64,000 nt of DNA from Saprospiraceae bacterium (GTDB lineage: Bacteria > Bacteroidota > Bacteroidia > Chitinophagales > Saprospiraceae): positions 780,501 through 844,500 of the forward strand of contig JADJYQ010000001.1 of the NCBI GenBank assembly GCA_016719615.1, written 5' to 3'. This document shows positions 47,017 to 55,759 of the stretch, one piece after another; the stretch's first letter is position 1, and each line of letters begins with the position of its first letter. A model generated the notes under the pieces. It saw only the letters and a program-made list of their open reading frames with translations, had not been told where the DNA came from and did not search any database. Made by a program: the position numbers and the translations under genes.

Positions 47017-47660
47017 ATACCATGAATGAGTTCAACTATAAAGTTCGCGTACTCATAGTAGAGGACGAACCGCTCATTGCAGAAAACATTGCCATGTATC
47101 TCAATAATCATGATTATGAAGTTGCTGGAATTGCCTATGATTATGAAGATGGAATTTTGAAACTGGAGAACGAAAAACCTGATATTGTTTTGCTTGATAT
47201 TAATCTGGATGGAAAATTGGATGGAATAGATTTAGGAAAGTACATTCACGAAAAAATTATGATTCCTTTTGTTTTTTTGAGCTCTTATTCAGATAAAAAT
47301 ACATTGGAAAGAGCCACGAAAGTTCAACCTTCAGGTTACCTGGTGAAACCATTTCATGAGAAATCACTATTGACGACCCTTGAAATTTCTTTAGCAAATT
47401 TTGCAATTCATACGAACCAGAATTTGGAGGAATTGAATTTCCAAAAAATCAATACAGGATTGGCAAGTCCATTATCACAGCGCGAATTTGAAGTCATGCA
47501 ATTGATATATGCAGGCAAAACCAATCAACAGATTGCCCAAGATTTATTTATTTCTGTAAACACGCTGAAAAGACATATTAATAATTCTTATATGCGTTTA
47601 GAAGTGAATTTCAGGACTTCAGCTATAAAAAAATTGAGAGAATTGATGTGTATAAAATAA
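47013..47660 (+). CDS. Response regulator, receiver plus LuxR-type DNA-binding domain
   Basis: The receiver domain has the acidic pair in VEDEP, the phosphoacceptor Asp62 in LLDINLDG, and the Lys in VKPFHEKS. The C-terminal LuxR helix-turn-helix begins SPLSQREFEVMQLI and contains TNQQIAQDLFISVNTLKRH. It is the partner of the upstream kinase, with ATG overlapping the kinase stop. If the kinase is truly broken, this regulator has lost its cognate input. Confidence 0.93.
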   Translation: MNTMNEFNYKVRVLIVEDEPLIAENIAMYLNNHDYEVAGIAYDYEDGILKLENEKPDIVLLDINLDGKLDGIDLGKYIHEKIMIPFVFLSSYSDKNTLERATKVQPSGYLVKPFHEKSLLTTLEISLANFAIHTNQNLEELNFQKINTGLASPLSQREFEVMQLIYAGKTNQQIAQDLFISVNTLKRHINNSYMRLEVNFRTSAIKKLRELMCIK

Positions 47661-47735
47661 ATAACACACTTCGGGCATCGCAATCGCTTTTAAATAGCTC
47701 TTTGATATATATGCCTTCTATCAATTTAAAATTCA

Positions 47736-49985
47736 ATGTATCATTTAATTGCCTTAATTAGAATTTCACACTTTGTTTGTTTCCTTATTCTAGCCTGGGT
47801 AAACCATGTATGCAGTCAGAATTGTGCTAATATGGCGGACGATTGTAGTCAGGTACCTCTGATTTGTGGTCTGGCGACTTTGAATAATAATTCTAACTGT
47901 GCATTGGTGCCATACGCCAATTATACAGGAGATAATTGCAATAATGTATGTTATTCGCCACAAAATCAAGTGCATTATGCATTTACCACAAATGGCACGG
48001 CATTGACCATTACATTGACCTATACAAATTGTGATGGAGGATATCAGGGTAACAATGGAATTCAAATGATTTTAACCAGCGAATGCTGTTCCGGAAATTT
48101 GAATTTATGCACGACCGGTACTTATCCGGGTCCTGGGGTATATTCTATACATTTAAATTTAAGCTATCCTACAGCATGTAAAATATATTATCTGCACATC
48201 GATGGGCTTCAAGGCACTTATTGTGATTATTTTCTTACGGTTGATGGCGGTGCTCCCAATGCGCCTTTAGAACTCAATAGAATAAATAATATATCGGGGA
48301 ATAGTATTGATTTAAAGCGTGGAGCCTGCAGTCAAAAATTTACGGTGCAACCAAAGCTTGAACCTTGCGAAGGATATTATGAATGGACCCTTGATGGAGT
48401 GATTTTAAACGACCATGATCGGGAAGTATTTTTAGATTTTCCAAATGAAGGAGATTTTGAACTTTGTGTGCATGGATATGTAGGATTGCCCAATTTAAAT
48501 TGTGGAGAATCCAATACAACTTGTACGATGATTCAAGTGAGACAAGAGCACAGGTCCGGCCCTACAAGGGTATTGTGTAATGAAGAAAAGGGATATAAAT
48601 GGCATAAACTCAGCATCAACGCGAGTGGATTTTATACTCAAGAGTTTAAGGAATTTTGTTTGGTTTATGATAGTACACTGGAGTTTATTATTTTAGACAA
48701 ACCTCAATCAGCATTCATAAACTATGTTTCCTGTTCGAAAAGTGATCCCTATTACGACCCGGTCCAGAAGCAAAATTATTTTACCTGTACCGTTAACAAA
48801 AAAATTGTCATTCCAAAATCTACCGAATTCTATGCTTGCGATAGCAGTTATTTGCTGAACGTAGTATTTGTCGATTTGCAGAACAAGATGCATTTGCGAT
48901 GCAGAAATGGGCAAGTATTTATGGTTCCGGAAATTACCAACTTTACCGATACATGTAAGGTTGCTATTGAAACCAGCCTAGCTTATATTTGGTACGAAAA
49001 AGTAAATAGCGAATTGCGGTTTTTATCGAACGACAGAGAATTAGTCATTAACAAAAGAGGAAATTATCAACTGCAAGTGGTAGTAAATTATAAACTAGGA
49101 GGAGAATTGGGAATCTGCAATTTTCAATTTGAAGAAAACATTGATGAAGATGCTTACTTGATGAATCCGCTCATGGGAAGCCTTTTAGGTAAGAATGAAG
49201 TATGCAAGGGTGAATTGATTTGTTATCAGATTGACGATATTGTGCAAAATCCTTATTCTTTTAATTGGACAGTTGATCAGGGAGTGATCGAAAGCCCCAA
49301 TCCTAATCAATCAGATAGCATCTGTGTACGATGGGATAAAAACAGTTTGCAATCTTCTGGAAAAGTTTGCGTGAATTATTCTGATTCATGTGCTACCAGC
49401 TTGCAAGCTTGTTTGGAAGTATTATTTGGAAAATCTCAGCAGGATGTTGCCGGACCCAACCAGGAAGTCAAAGGAGTACTGGGCACAAAATTGAAAGGAT
49501 CTGGGAAAAAGGGACTTTGGACTTATGCTGGCGGACCGAGTCCGGTGATTTTTACTGACCCGACAGATCCATTTACAAAAGTTCGTGTTTCGAGATTTGG
49601 AAGTTATCAATTTAAATGGACAACGATGGATGCCGACTGTGAGATTTATGGTTTTGTAACTGTAAATTTTTATATAGAATTTCCACAATTGGAAGGGGAG
49701 TACTTACCACCTTATAAAGGATTTGGAGAAGCGGGCAAAAGCGTGCCGGCCATTCAAACAAATTATATCAACCAACAGCTCACTTTTCAAGGGATCCTAG
49801 AGGGTGTTGTGAAGTTAGATTATCAAATAATAAATTTACAAGGACAAGTGTTGTTTAATGGTGAATTACCCGTTCATGAAACCAACTTAAGTGAAAGTAT
49901 AAACCTTTCATTAAGTCCGGGATTCTATTATGTCATTATGACAAATGGAGCAGCTTCAATTTTATCTAAATTTATTGTTTTATAA
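47736..49985 (+). CDS. Cys-rich T9SS surface protein with PKD-like domains
   Basis: A signal peptide ends at HVCSQNC. The N-terminal about 150 residues are rich in paired cysteines. Several beta-sandwich segments, including a PKD-like stretch (CYQIDDIVQNPYSFNWTVDQ and the following GVIESPNPNQSDSICV), lead to a C-terminal sorting domain (LDYQIINLQGQVLFNG, end SKFIVL). Its architecture is common to adhesin-like Bacteroidota surface proteins. The binding target is unknown. Confidence 0.83.
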   Translation: MYHLIALIRISHFVCFLILAWVNHVCSQNCANMADDCSQVPLICGLATLNNNSNCALVPYANYTGDNCNNVCYSPQNQVHYAFTTNGTALTITLTYTNCDGGYQGNNGIQMILTSECCSGNLNLCTTGTYPGPGVYSIHLNLSYPTACKIYYLHIDGLQGTYCDYFLTVDGGAPNAPLELNRINNISGNSIDLKRGACSQKFTVQPKLEPCEGYYEWTLDGVILNDHDREVFLDFPNEGDFELCVHGYVGLPNLNCGESNTTCTMIQVRQEHRSGPTRVLCNEEKGYKWHKLSINASGFYTQEFKEFCLVYDSTLEFIILDKPQSAFINYVSCSKSDPYYDPVQKQNYFTCTVNKKIVIPKSTEFYACDSSYLLNVVFVDLQNKMHLRCRNGQVFMVPEITNFTDTCKVAIETSLAYIWYEKVNSELRFLSNDRELVINKRGNYQLQVVVNYKLGGELGICNFQFEENIDEDAYLMNPLMGSLLGKNEVCKGELICYQIDDIVQNPYSFNWTVDQGVIESPNPNQSDSICVRWDKNSLQSSGKVCVNYSDSCATSLQACLEVLFGKSQQDVAGPNQEVKGVLGTKLKGSGKKGLWTYAGGPSPVIFTDPTDPFTKVRVSRFGSYQFKWTTMDADCEIYGFVTVNFYIEFPQLEGEYLPPYKGFGEAGKSVPAIQTNYINQQLTFQGILEGVVKLDYQIINLQGQVLFNGELPVHETNLSESINLSLSPGFYYVIMTNGAASILSKFIVL

Positions 49986-50051
49986 TGCTAAGGTCTTTCG
50001 AATCGATTCGAGTGCCTTTTGGTTCAATTTTAGATTTGAGAATGCTGATCA

Positions 50052-51005
50052 TTATTTTTCTGCGACTGAGCTTTTATTCAAATTAAATAATTTCGGGATA
50101 AACAACGGAACTTTCTTTTGATACGATCCGTATTCAGGATATTTGGTTGAGCTGATCTCTTCACTGAATCGAGCACTTCCCTGAAAAAGTAAAATCAGCA
50201 ATAAACATCCGACCATACTCCAGTTTATCCACGATCCGCCGACTGTAGCGCTGAACAAATAAAAACAAATCCATAAACATTGTTCTGCAAAGTAATTGGG
50301 ATGGCGGCTGTAGGCCCACAGACCACGAGTCAGAAATCCTTTCTGAAAGTTTTCGGTAAGTATTTCACCGGCTTTGATTTTTTGCCATTTTGTTTTTTGA
50401 AAATTCCATTGTTGAAAATCTGCAATTGTTTCGTAAGTAATAAAACTCAGCATGGCCAGAGCAATTATCCAATCAAAACTTTTTAGCTGAATTGAATTGT
50501 ATTGTGCTGCCACGATGATGGGTGTGGTAAAAAGGAGAATCAGTAGATTTTGGTATATACAGATAAAACCCAAATTGAAAAGTCTCCATATCCACGGCTG
50601 CTGAAATTCGGTTTTTTGCCGGAGTACCTTCCATCGGTAATCTTCTTCACCTTGCCAGAATTTCCAGGAATAAGCACCCTTCAAAGAAAAATTATAAGTC
50701 AGTCTGACTCCCCAAATGGTGACAAGAATACTCATCAGCATCAAGCGATCATTAAATTCATAGTTAGACGTAACTATCCACACATAAACGACTGGGAGCA
50801 GACTCCACAATTTATCTACCTGAGAATAATTACCGGTCATTTCAGATACGATAAAACACAATAGTGCAATTGCCAGCGCAATGATTAATAATTGCTTTAG
50901 TAAAGACCATTCTTCAGGATCAGGGAAGGCTCCAAAATAAAAGCAACCAACAGGTAAAACAAGCAGGGTTAAGATCAGTAACGAGGCAGTTTGTGCGGTA
51001 TTCAT
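50052..51005 (-). CDS. DUF1295 membrane protein (steroid 5-alpha-reductase-like)
   Basis: Multi-helix membrane protein (seven or more helices). The C-terminal NADPH-binding-type segment GLWAYSRHPNYFAEQCLW is the hallmark of DUF1295 / isoprenylcysteine methyltransferase-like and 5-alpha-reductase families. I prefer the ATG at 51005; an ATG at 51050 would add 15 polar residues before the first helix. A reductase acting on a membrane lipid is likely; the substrate is unknown. Confidence 0.87.
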   Translation of the reverse strand: MNTAQTASLLILTLLVLPVGCFYFGAFPDPEEWSLLKQLLIIALAIALLCFIVSEMTGNYSQVDKLWSLLPVVYVWIVTSNYEFNDRLMLMSILVTIWGVRLTYNFSLKGAYSWKFWQGEEDYRWKVLRQKTEFQQPWIWRLFNLGFICIYQNLLILLFTTPIIVAAQYNSIQLKSFDWIIALAMLSFITYETIADFQQWNFQKTKWQKIKAGEILTENFQKGFLTRGLWAYSRHPNYFAEQCLWICFYLFSATVGGSWINWSMVGCLLLILLFQGSARFSEEISSTKYPEYGSYQKKVPLFIPKLFNLNKSSVAEK

Positions 51006-51182
51006 ATTATTAGTTCTAAGCATCAAGTTAGACCTTTTTTGAAAAATCATAGATGCCGTTCATCTGTGCTAAATATTTTCAAAATGGTCACATAATCAAT
51101 TATATACATATTAAATTATTAATTCAAATGAGAACTTACCTATCACGATTGCCCTTTCTGTTCATATTTCAAAAATAAGTAT

Positions 51183-51190
51183 TATCTTTG
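51183..51190 (+). promoter_or_regulatory. -7 promoter element of tRNA-fMet
   Basis: TATCTTTG matches TAnnTTTG and ends 11 bases before the mature tRNA 5' end. Confidence 0.6.
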
Positions 51191-51201
51191 CACCCTCATA
51201 T

Positions 51202-51274
51202 CGCGGAGTGGAGCAGTTGGTAGCTCGTTGGGCTCATAACCCAAAGGCCGCAGGTTCGAGTCCTGCCTCCGCCA
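51202..51274 (+). tRNA. tRNA-Met (CAU), initiator type
   Basis: A full cloverleaf can be drawn. The acceptor stem pairs GCGGAG with CTCCGC, the anticodon loop is CTCATAA, and the T-arm is GCAGG-TTCGAGT-CCTGC. Position 1 is C and faces C72, so the end pair is open, and the anticodon stem has three G:C pairs (GGG/CCC) next to the loop; both are initiator hallmarks. CCA is not encoded. It is the apparent target site of the element that follows. Confidence 0.93.
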
Positions 51275-51401
51275 CAATCCGGCATGAGTGTGTGTGTGAG
51301 TGTGTGTGTGAAATGCTGTAAAATATAAAAGCCTGTCGACAGACGGGCTTTTGTCATTTAGAGAAAACAGGTTCGAGTGCTGACGAAGTGAAGCTTGTCA
51401 G
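51214..51401 (+). repeat. Candidate attachment-site repeat, left copy (tRNA 3' part plus downstream)
   Basis: From inside the tRNA D-arm to GCTTGTCAG this stretch is repeated at 56580-56769 with only scattered substitutions through about 51360 and partial likeness after. It includes a GT-rich tract (51289-51311) and the tRNA terminator. Confidence 0.8.
51327..51352 (+). terminator. Terminator of tRNA-fMet
   Basis: AAAAGCC pairs with GGCTTTT, extended inward by a T-G pair and GTC/GAC around a GACA-type loop; the stem ends in four T. A second copy lies at 56694-56719. Confidence 0.8.
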
Positions 51402-51466
51402 CATGCTGACAATCCCGGAAACGCAGGATATTAAATGAAGAAAAAAGATAAGCGGGATTCGTCAGC
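51379..51466. mobile_element. Small palindromic insertion (MITE-like) with 9-bp terminal inverted repeats
   Basis: Ends GCTGACGAA and TTCGTCAGC are exact inverted repeats. The element splits a second copy of the tRNA T-arm/acceptor: CAGGTTCGAGT lies at 51368-51378, and TCCTGCCTCCGCCACAA follows at 51468-51484. Its left end folds into a hairpin. It has no coding capacity. Confidence 0.55.
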
Positions 51467-51561
51467 ATCCTGCCTCCGCCACAAATCAAATTAAAAGACT
51501 GTAATACAATAATTTATGTATTATGGTCTTTTTTAATTTATGGGTAAACTGAAAGTGATAT

Positions 51562-51625
51562 GGTATCTAATTAAGTATCTATTTCGGTATCCAATTCTTC
51601 AGTGAACCTTCCAAGTTGGGTATCT
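51562..51625 (+). promoter_or_regulatory. Candidate integrase arm-type sites (GGTATC repeats)
   Basis: GGTATCT at 51562-51568, AGTATCT at 51574-51580, GGTATCC at 51586-51592 and GGTATCT at 51619-51625 lie just before the integrase stub. Two more GGTATCC copies (56505-56511, 56517-56523) lie just before the right tRNA repeat. Confidence 0.45.
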
Positions 51626-51640
51626 CTAAATTTTATATTT

Positions 51641-51886
51641 ATGAAAATTGGAGAAGCCTCTTTTACCTTTTTCTTTTATAGAAGTAAACTAAATGCTTTT
51701 AATAAAGCACCTATTTATTGTAGGATTTCTATTTTACAACATGTGAAACTTTTGTCTACCGGTATTTCAATTTCAGAAGACCAGTGGAATGTAATTGGGC
51801 ACTTTATAAATCCTAAATTGAATTTAGTCGATCACTTAAGGCTGGAAAAATGGAAATCAAAAATGCAAGGCTATTTTGTGGAATGA
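51641..51886 (+). pseudogene. Tyrosine integrase stub (arm-binding domain only)
   Basis: Eighty-one codons from ATG 51641 match the N-terminal arm-DNA-binding domain of Bacteroidota phage-type integrases: a basic strand (FYRSKLNAFNKAPIYCRISI) and STGISISEDQWN. The core-binding and catalytic domains with the Arg-His-Arg-Tyr set are absent. The frame can be opened to a GTG at 51602. Its place right after the tRNA is where an integrase of a tRNA-targeting element sits. Confidence 0.75.
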
Positions 51887-51938
51887 GCACTAGCTCCTGT
51901 TCCAAATATATAAGTTGCTTTATCCATAAAATAAGAAT

Positions 51939-52538
51939 TTAATAGATCCGACATTCGGAGTCTATCCTTGCTTCAGAATTTATTAAAAAAGATTCTACCC
52001 GACTTAGAACTTTTACAAATAAATCCCATCCTAAGCCTACTGTTATAGTGTTTTGATTATGTGATAATTCATTTCTTATTTTTTCAGCGTTACTAATAAA
52101 TGTCTCTAATGAGCTATTAGAAAACTTAAAAATATTTTTAAATTCAGTAGTTTTTTTAAGAACTAATTTTTTATCACAAAACTGTAAACATTCTAAGAAT
52201 GTAAGGTCGTCATTAGTAGCTTTTCTCAATTTGAATATTTCTTCTGCTTTTATTTTTCTTTCAGCGCCAATTAATAATTCGAGATTTTCATGAATGTTAA
52301 TGTGAAATTTATTTATCCAATAGTTTAAATGCATTTCTAATAAGGAAATAAAACCAAATACATATAGTCTGAATATCGGTTTATCTACATCTGATTTTGT
52401 AATAATACCATCAATTTCATTTTCCTTTAGAACAAATAAATGTGGCTTTTTGCTTAGGTGCTTCAGTAGGGAGGCTAATGGAGTTGAATCTGAAATTAGA
52501 TCATCACTTTGTATGGATATTATTGATTTTGAAATACT
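51939..52538 (-). pseudogene. CBS-HEPN protein, C-terminal part after internal TGA
   Basis: Continues the frame of the next entry after its TGA. Translation gives a short linker, a second CBS-like unit (SLLKHLSKKPHLFVLKENE, then IDGIITKSDVDKPIF) and a helical domain with IRNELSH, which fits the Rx4-6H motif of HEPN ribonuclease-like domains. The ATG at 52334 would give only the HEPN part (131 residues). With the N-terminal piece the gene was 283 codons long. It may be translated from the internal ATG or be dead. Confidence 0.6.
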
Positions 52539-52790
52539 TCAACCTAGTTTTAAGTTATTAACGCAGCCTATCAATTTTCCATTTGTATCTCGTACGCCAG
52601 CTATGTCAAAATTTCTTTCTTTAAGGGCTGACTTTACATCACTAACGGAATCTGTAATTCTGCAGCAATAAATATCTTCATAAATGAACCTAGTGGTAAT
52701 ATAATTTGTAAATGTATCTTGTAGTTCTTTGAAGGTGGCTCTCTTTCTATATGTACCTGTAATATTTGATCTCCAAAGCTCGTAAGCCAT
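52539..52790 (-). pseudogene. CBS-HEPN protein, N-terminal CBS part ending at TGA
   Basis: Eighty-three codons from ATG 52790: a leader (MAYELWRSNITGTYRKRATF) and one CBS unit (VKSALKERNFDIAGVRD followed by TNGKLIGCV). TGA at 52539-52541 ends it, but the same frame stays open for 198 further codons. The start lies two bases after the hsdM fragment's stop, so both belonged to one operon in the type I restriction locus. Confidence 0.65.
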
Positions 52791-52792
52791 AA

Positions 52793-53191
52793 TTATTTTG
52801 ATTTAGTATTTAAAGATTCAATAATCTCCCTAAAACGCTCCACTCCGGCTTCCAGGTTGTCAATAATCCCTAATGCTAAAACATCAGAATCTGGAAGATT
52901 ATCCAGGTCTGTTAGACTTTGGTCCTTGATCCAAGTTAAGTCCAGACTGGTTTTGTCTCTTTCTAGAATTTCCTGAAGTGAGAATTTTCGCCATCTGCCC
53001 CCGGGATTGGTATCTGGATGATAGGTTTCCTTTCGTTTATGGATATTGCAAGGGTTGTAACATTGAAGGAAGTCCTCCAGATCATCAAAATTCAAAGGGT
53101 TCTTTTTTAGCGTAAAATGAATGTTGTATGCCATGTTGGGTGCAGTGCTTCCTGTATTTCTATCCCTTGTTGTTTGACACATATTTTTCAA
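52793..53191 (-). pseudogene. hsdM: C-terminal fragment of type I restriction methylase subunit
   Basis: From about residue 25 the product matches the end of HsdM: IHFTLKKNPLNFDDLEDF, NPGGRWRKFSLQEI, then RDKTSLDLTWIKDQSL and a final coiled segment. The methylase catalytic domain (with NPPF/Y motif) is missing. The first about 20 codons come from other sequence and overlap the end of the next gene by 32 bases, so 53130-53160 marks a rearrangement junction. No hsdS or hsdR is in the window. Confidence 0.8.
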
Positions 53192-53726
53192 TTAATTTTT
53201 CTATCATTTCAAGCCTATAACCAATATTACCTAAATGAGTATCAGGTGGTCGTAAATTTCCTTTTCCAAATATTTCTAAAAGATTAAGCTCATATCTATT
53301 CATCCTTTTCTCGTTTAAAATTGTGGCGTAATCCACTTCTAAAATGATAGTATCATTTTCTGAGGGTTCATTCCTTGATTGGTATGAAATAATAAAATGT
53401 TTGTCTAAATGACCTGGTGGAAAATATTTGACCCCATTTCGAAAATAATGATAATCGTTTAGTTTTTTGTTACCTGATAAATTCAATTCTTTTATTATTC
53501 TAAACTTTACATTTAAAGCTACACCTTGTCCAATGTTTTTTGTTTTAATGAATATTATATTAGAGTGAATTTCTGTATTGTCGAGATATGCAATTATATA
53601 TGGTTCAACCAGATTTTTTCTCATTTTACTTGTCTCTCGTACTAGGGCCCATGTTAAAATCGCATAAACTACAGTTGATATTGATACAACTGCTGTAAAT
53701 AAAAGTGTCCATTTTTCGTTATTCAT
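53160..53726 (-). CDS. Membrane-anchored hypothetical protein
   Basis: I chose the ATG at 53726 (MNNEKWTLLFTAVVSISTVV), which starts directly with an N-terminal helix (about 5-27); the frame up to 53849 has a TTG start. After the helix comes a soluble beta-rich domain with KNIGQGVALNV and a late polar tail. No family name is known to me. The gene is bracketed by inverted TTGGGTGCA motifs and looks like a cargo gene. Confidence 0.6.
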   Translation of the reverse strand: MNNEKWTLLFTAVVSISTVVYAILTWALVRETSKMRKNLVEPYIIAYLDNTEIHSNIIFIKTKNIGQGVALNVKFRIIKELNLSGNKKLNDYHYFRNGVKYFPPGHLDKHFIISYQSRNEPSENDTIILEVDYATILNEKRMNRYELNLLEIFGKGNLRPPDTHLGNIGYRLEMIEKLIEKYVSNNKG

Positions 53727-54259
53727 TTTTAAATTATTATTTGTCCATACTGCATTGCACCCAACTCGTTTACCCATTATAAAACTTCTTAAACAATCCA
53801 AAAAAGCCGGATAAACGAAGTTAAATATCGCTGGTTTACAAATATACAATAATCTATAAATACAATTACTATTCTATATAAGTGACAAGTCAGAATAGGT
53901 TAATCCATCAATAGGCCAGGCTTAACACATTATGTTATCCATATTTTGAAGTAACTGGAAGTCCAAATTTACATTCTTGGCTTATAGGAGAAATGTAAAT
54001 CCGGGTGCAGCTTTTGGAACATTTTCTCCCAACAGCTATTGCAGTGAAAAACACTGACCCCTTTTAGTTGGAATTGAAGCTCATTTTCAAAAGAATTCGA
54101 AATGAATGCATCATTTTAAAAACTAGTTGTTCCAATTTGTGTAACTTTAACATGATTAGCCAAAATGATTCTTATAACATAGAATAACAACATTTTAAAT
54201 GATATTACAAATTCAAAATGCTATTAATAAATTAGGCACTTTATTTAAAAACTTATTAT
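53727..54259. other. Intergenic region inside the island
   Basis: Divergent AT-rich gap of about 530 bases. At 53962-54005 a stretch resembles 56425-56468. 53743-53763 carries the motif TGCATTGCACCCAACTC, inverse of 53133-53149. No gene is visible. Confidence 0.55.
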
Positions 54260-54810
54260 TTGATAAAAAATGTTAAATGGACGGATGTTGTCCAATCAAT
54301 TGGACTTCTAGTAACATTATTCTATTTAATAAAAGGACAAGCAGATACAAAATCTCAGATTTCGAGTTTAAAATCGCTATCGGAAGAGAGTTTAAAGCAA
54401 TCGGCCTACCTTTATGAGCAATTAGTTCTTCTAAAAACATCCAACTATTTTCAAAGTCAGCAAAGTAATATTTTAAAAAAAGAATATTTATTAAAAATAC
54501 GCCCAGTTTTAAGTATTGAACGAGCTTTTAGATCAAAGGAAGAATGGGATATTCAATTTATAACACTGGAGGGGATGCTTCTGGTTTCAAAATTAGCAGT
54601 TCCGATAAAGGGCAAAGTTGGGAAGTATTTATGGAAGATAGCACTATTAATTCCAATTAATCAATCGATTTTAAAATTTTAATGAAAAATAAAGATATTG
54701 GGAATGGCTGCATTTATATAAATTTCAAAGATCAGATGAAAAATATTTTTAGACACAAATTTTGTTTTGGGGAAAAGGACCTGCTTTATCCAATTGAGGA
54801 ATTAAATTAG
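54260..54810 (+). pseudogene. Decayed membrane-anchored protein gene
   Basis: The first frame (TTG 54260 to 54682) gives a transmembrane helix, a coiled coil (SQISSLKSLSEESLKQS) and LKIRPVLSIERAF. From about 54573 coding sense moves to another frame (GGDASGFKISSSDKGQSWEV), which hits TAA at 54658 and then continues to 54810 (KNKDIGNGCIYINFKDQ to IEELN). At least two lesions therefore exist. Layout and the N-G-G-A-type motif resemble the 53160 gene, suggesting a shared family. Confidence 0.6.
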
Positions 54811-54842
54811 AATGAAGGGACAAATAACCTATTCAATCCATT

Positions 54843-55759
54843 TTATAATTTATGGATTGAATTACCATAAATGTATTTTCCATTTTTCCCAATCAATGCT
54901 ATAAAAAATAAACCTGGCATGCATTTTCTTAAATCAACAAAATGCTTGCCATTTATTTCTGGTAAAATCTACCTCCATATAAATTTGAAATAATGGAATG
55001 GTCAAATTCAATATCTGAATTTATATAAAGAAAGTCATTGGTAGGATTAGGAAAAATATTAACTTCAGATTCCTTTTCATTATATGTGGCTGTTGTTTGC
55101 TCAAGTTTTATTTTTAGAACCCAATAATCAGACCCTCCATAACTGCTTTCATTTTTATCTCCAGATATCACTGATTGAGATTGACCAGATAAAATAAAAG
55201 ATGAATCATTTTCAACTAAAAGAGATCGTAAATAATCAATAGAGTTCCCTCCAAATGAATGTTGCCATAGAATATCACCATCACCATTTAGTTTTAATAA
55301 CCAGTAATCCATACTTCCTTGAGACAATGTAGTTTTATTTCCTGTAGGGCCTGAGACTGAAGAACCATATAGATAAAATTCACCATTTTCTCCTGTTTTA
55401 AGATATACAAATTCAGACTCAGGTTCAATCCCTCCATAGTTTTTTTGCCATATTTCATTTCCAGCTTTGTCCAGTTTTATAACCCACCAATCCAGCTTTC
55501 CATATGTGGCAATTGACTTATTTCCTGAGACTCCAGATGAAGAAGCACCAACGCAAATAATATTCTTGTCTGATAATTCAATTATGGAGTTTGGTGACTC
55601 ATTCAAACTACCGCCAAATCCTTTTTGCCACAAAGTATTACCATCAAAATCCAATTTAATGATCCAAAAGTCAGATCCTCCATAATTTGTTTGCAGTCTT
55701 GTCTCCAGAAACTGCTGAATGGGAATATCCAGAAACCAAAAACCCATCGTGGGATTCAC
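54843..55759 (-). pseudogene. T9SS propeller-like protein, C-terminal part (frameshifted)
   Basis: Carries repeated propeller-like units (DFWIIKLDFDGNTLWQKGFG, DWWVIKLDKAG and others, each followed by SGNK or TGNK) and the start of a sorting domain (NIFPNPTNDFLYI). The frame ends at 54953, but the sorting domain continues one frame over (KHFVDLRKCMPGLFFIAL) to a stop at 54843. The other end overlaps the N-terminal part, where one extra A near 55688 breaks the frame. Confidence 0.75.
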
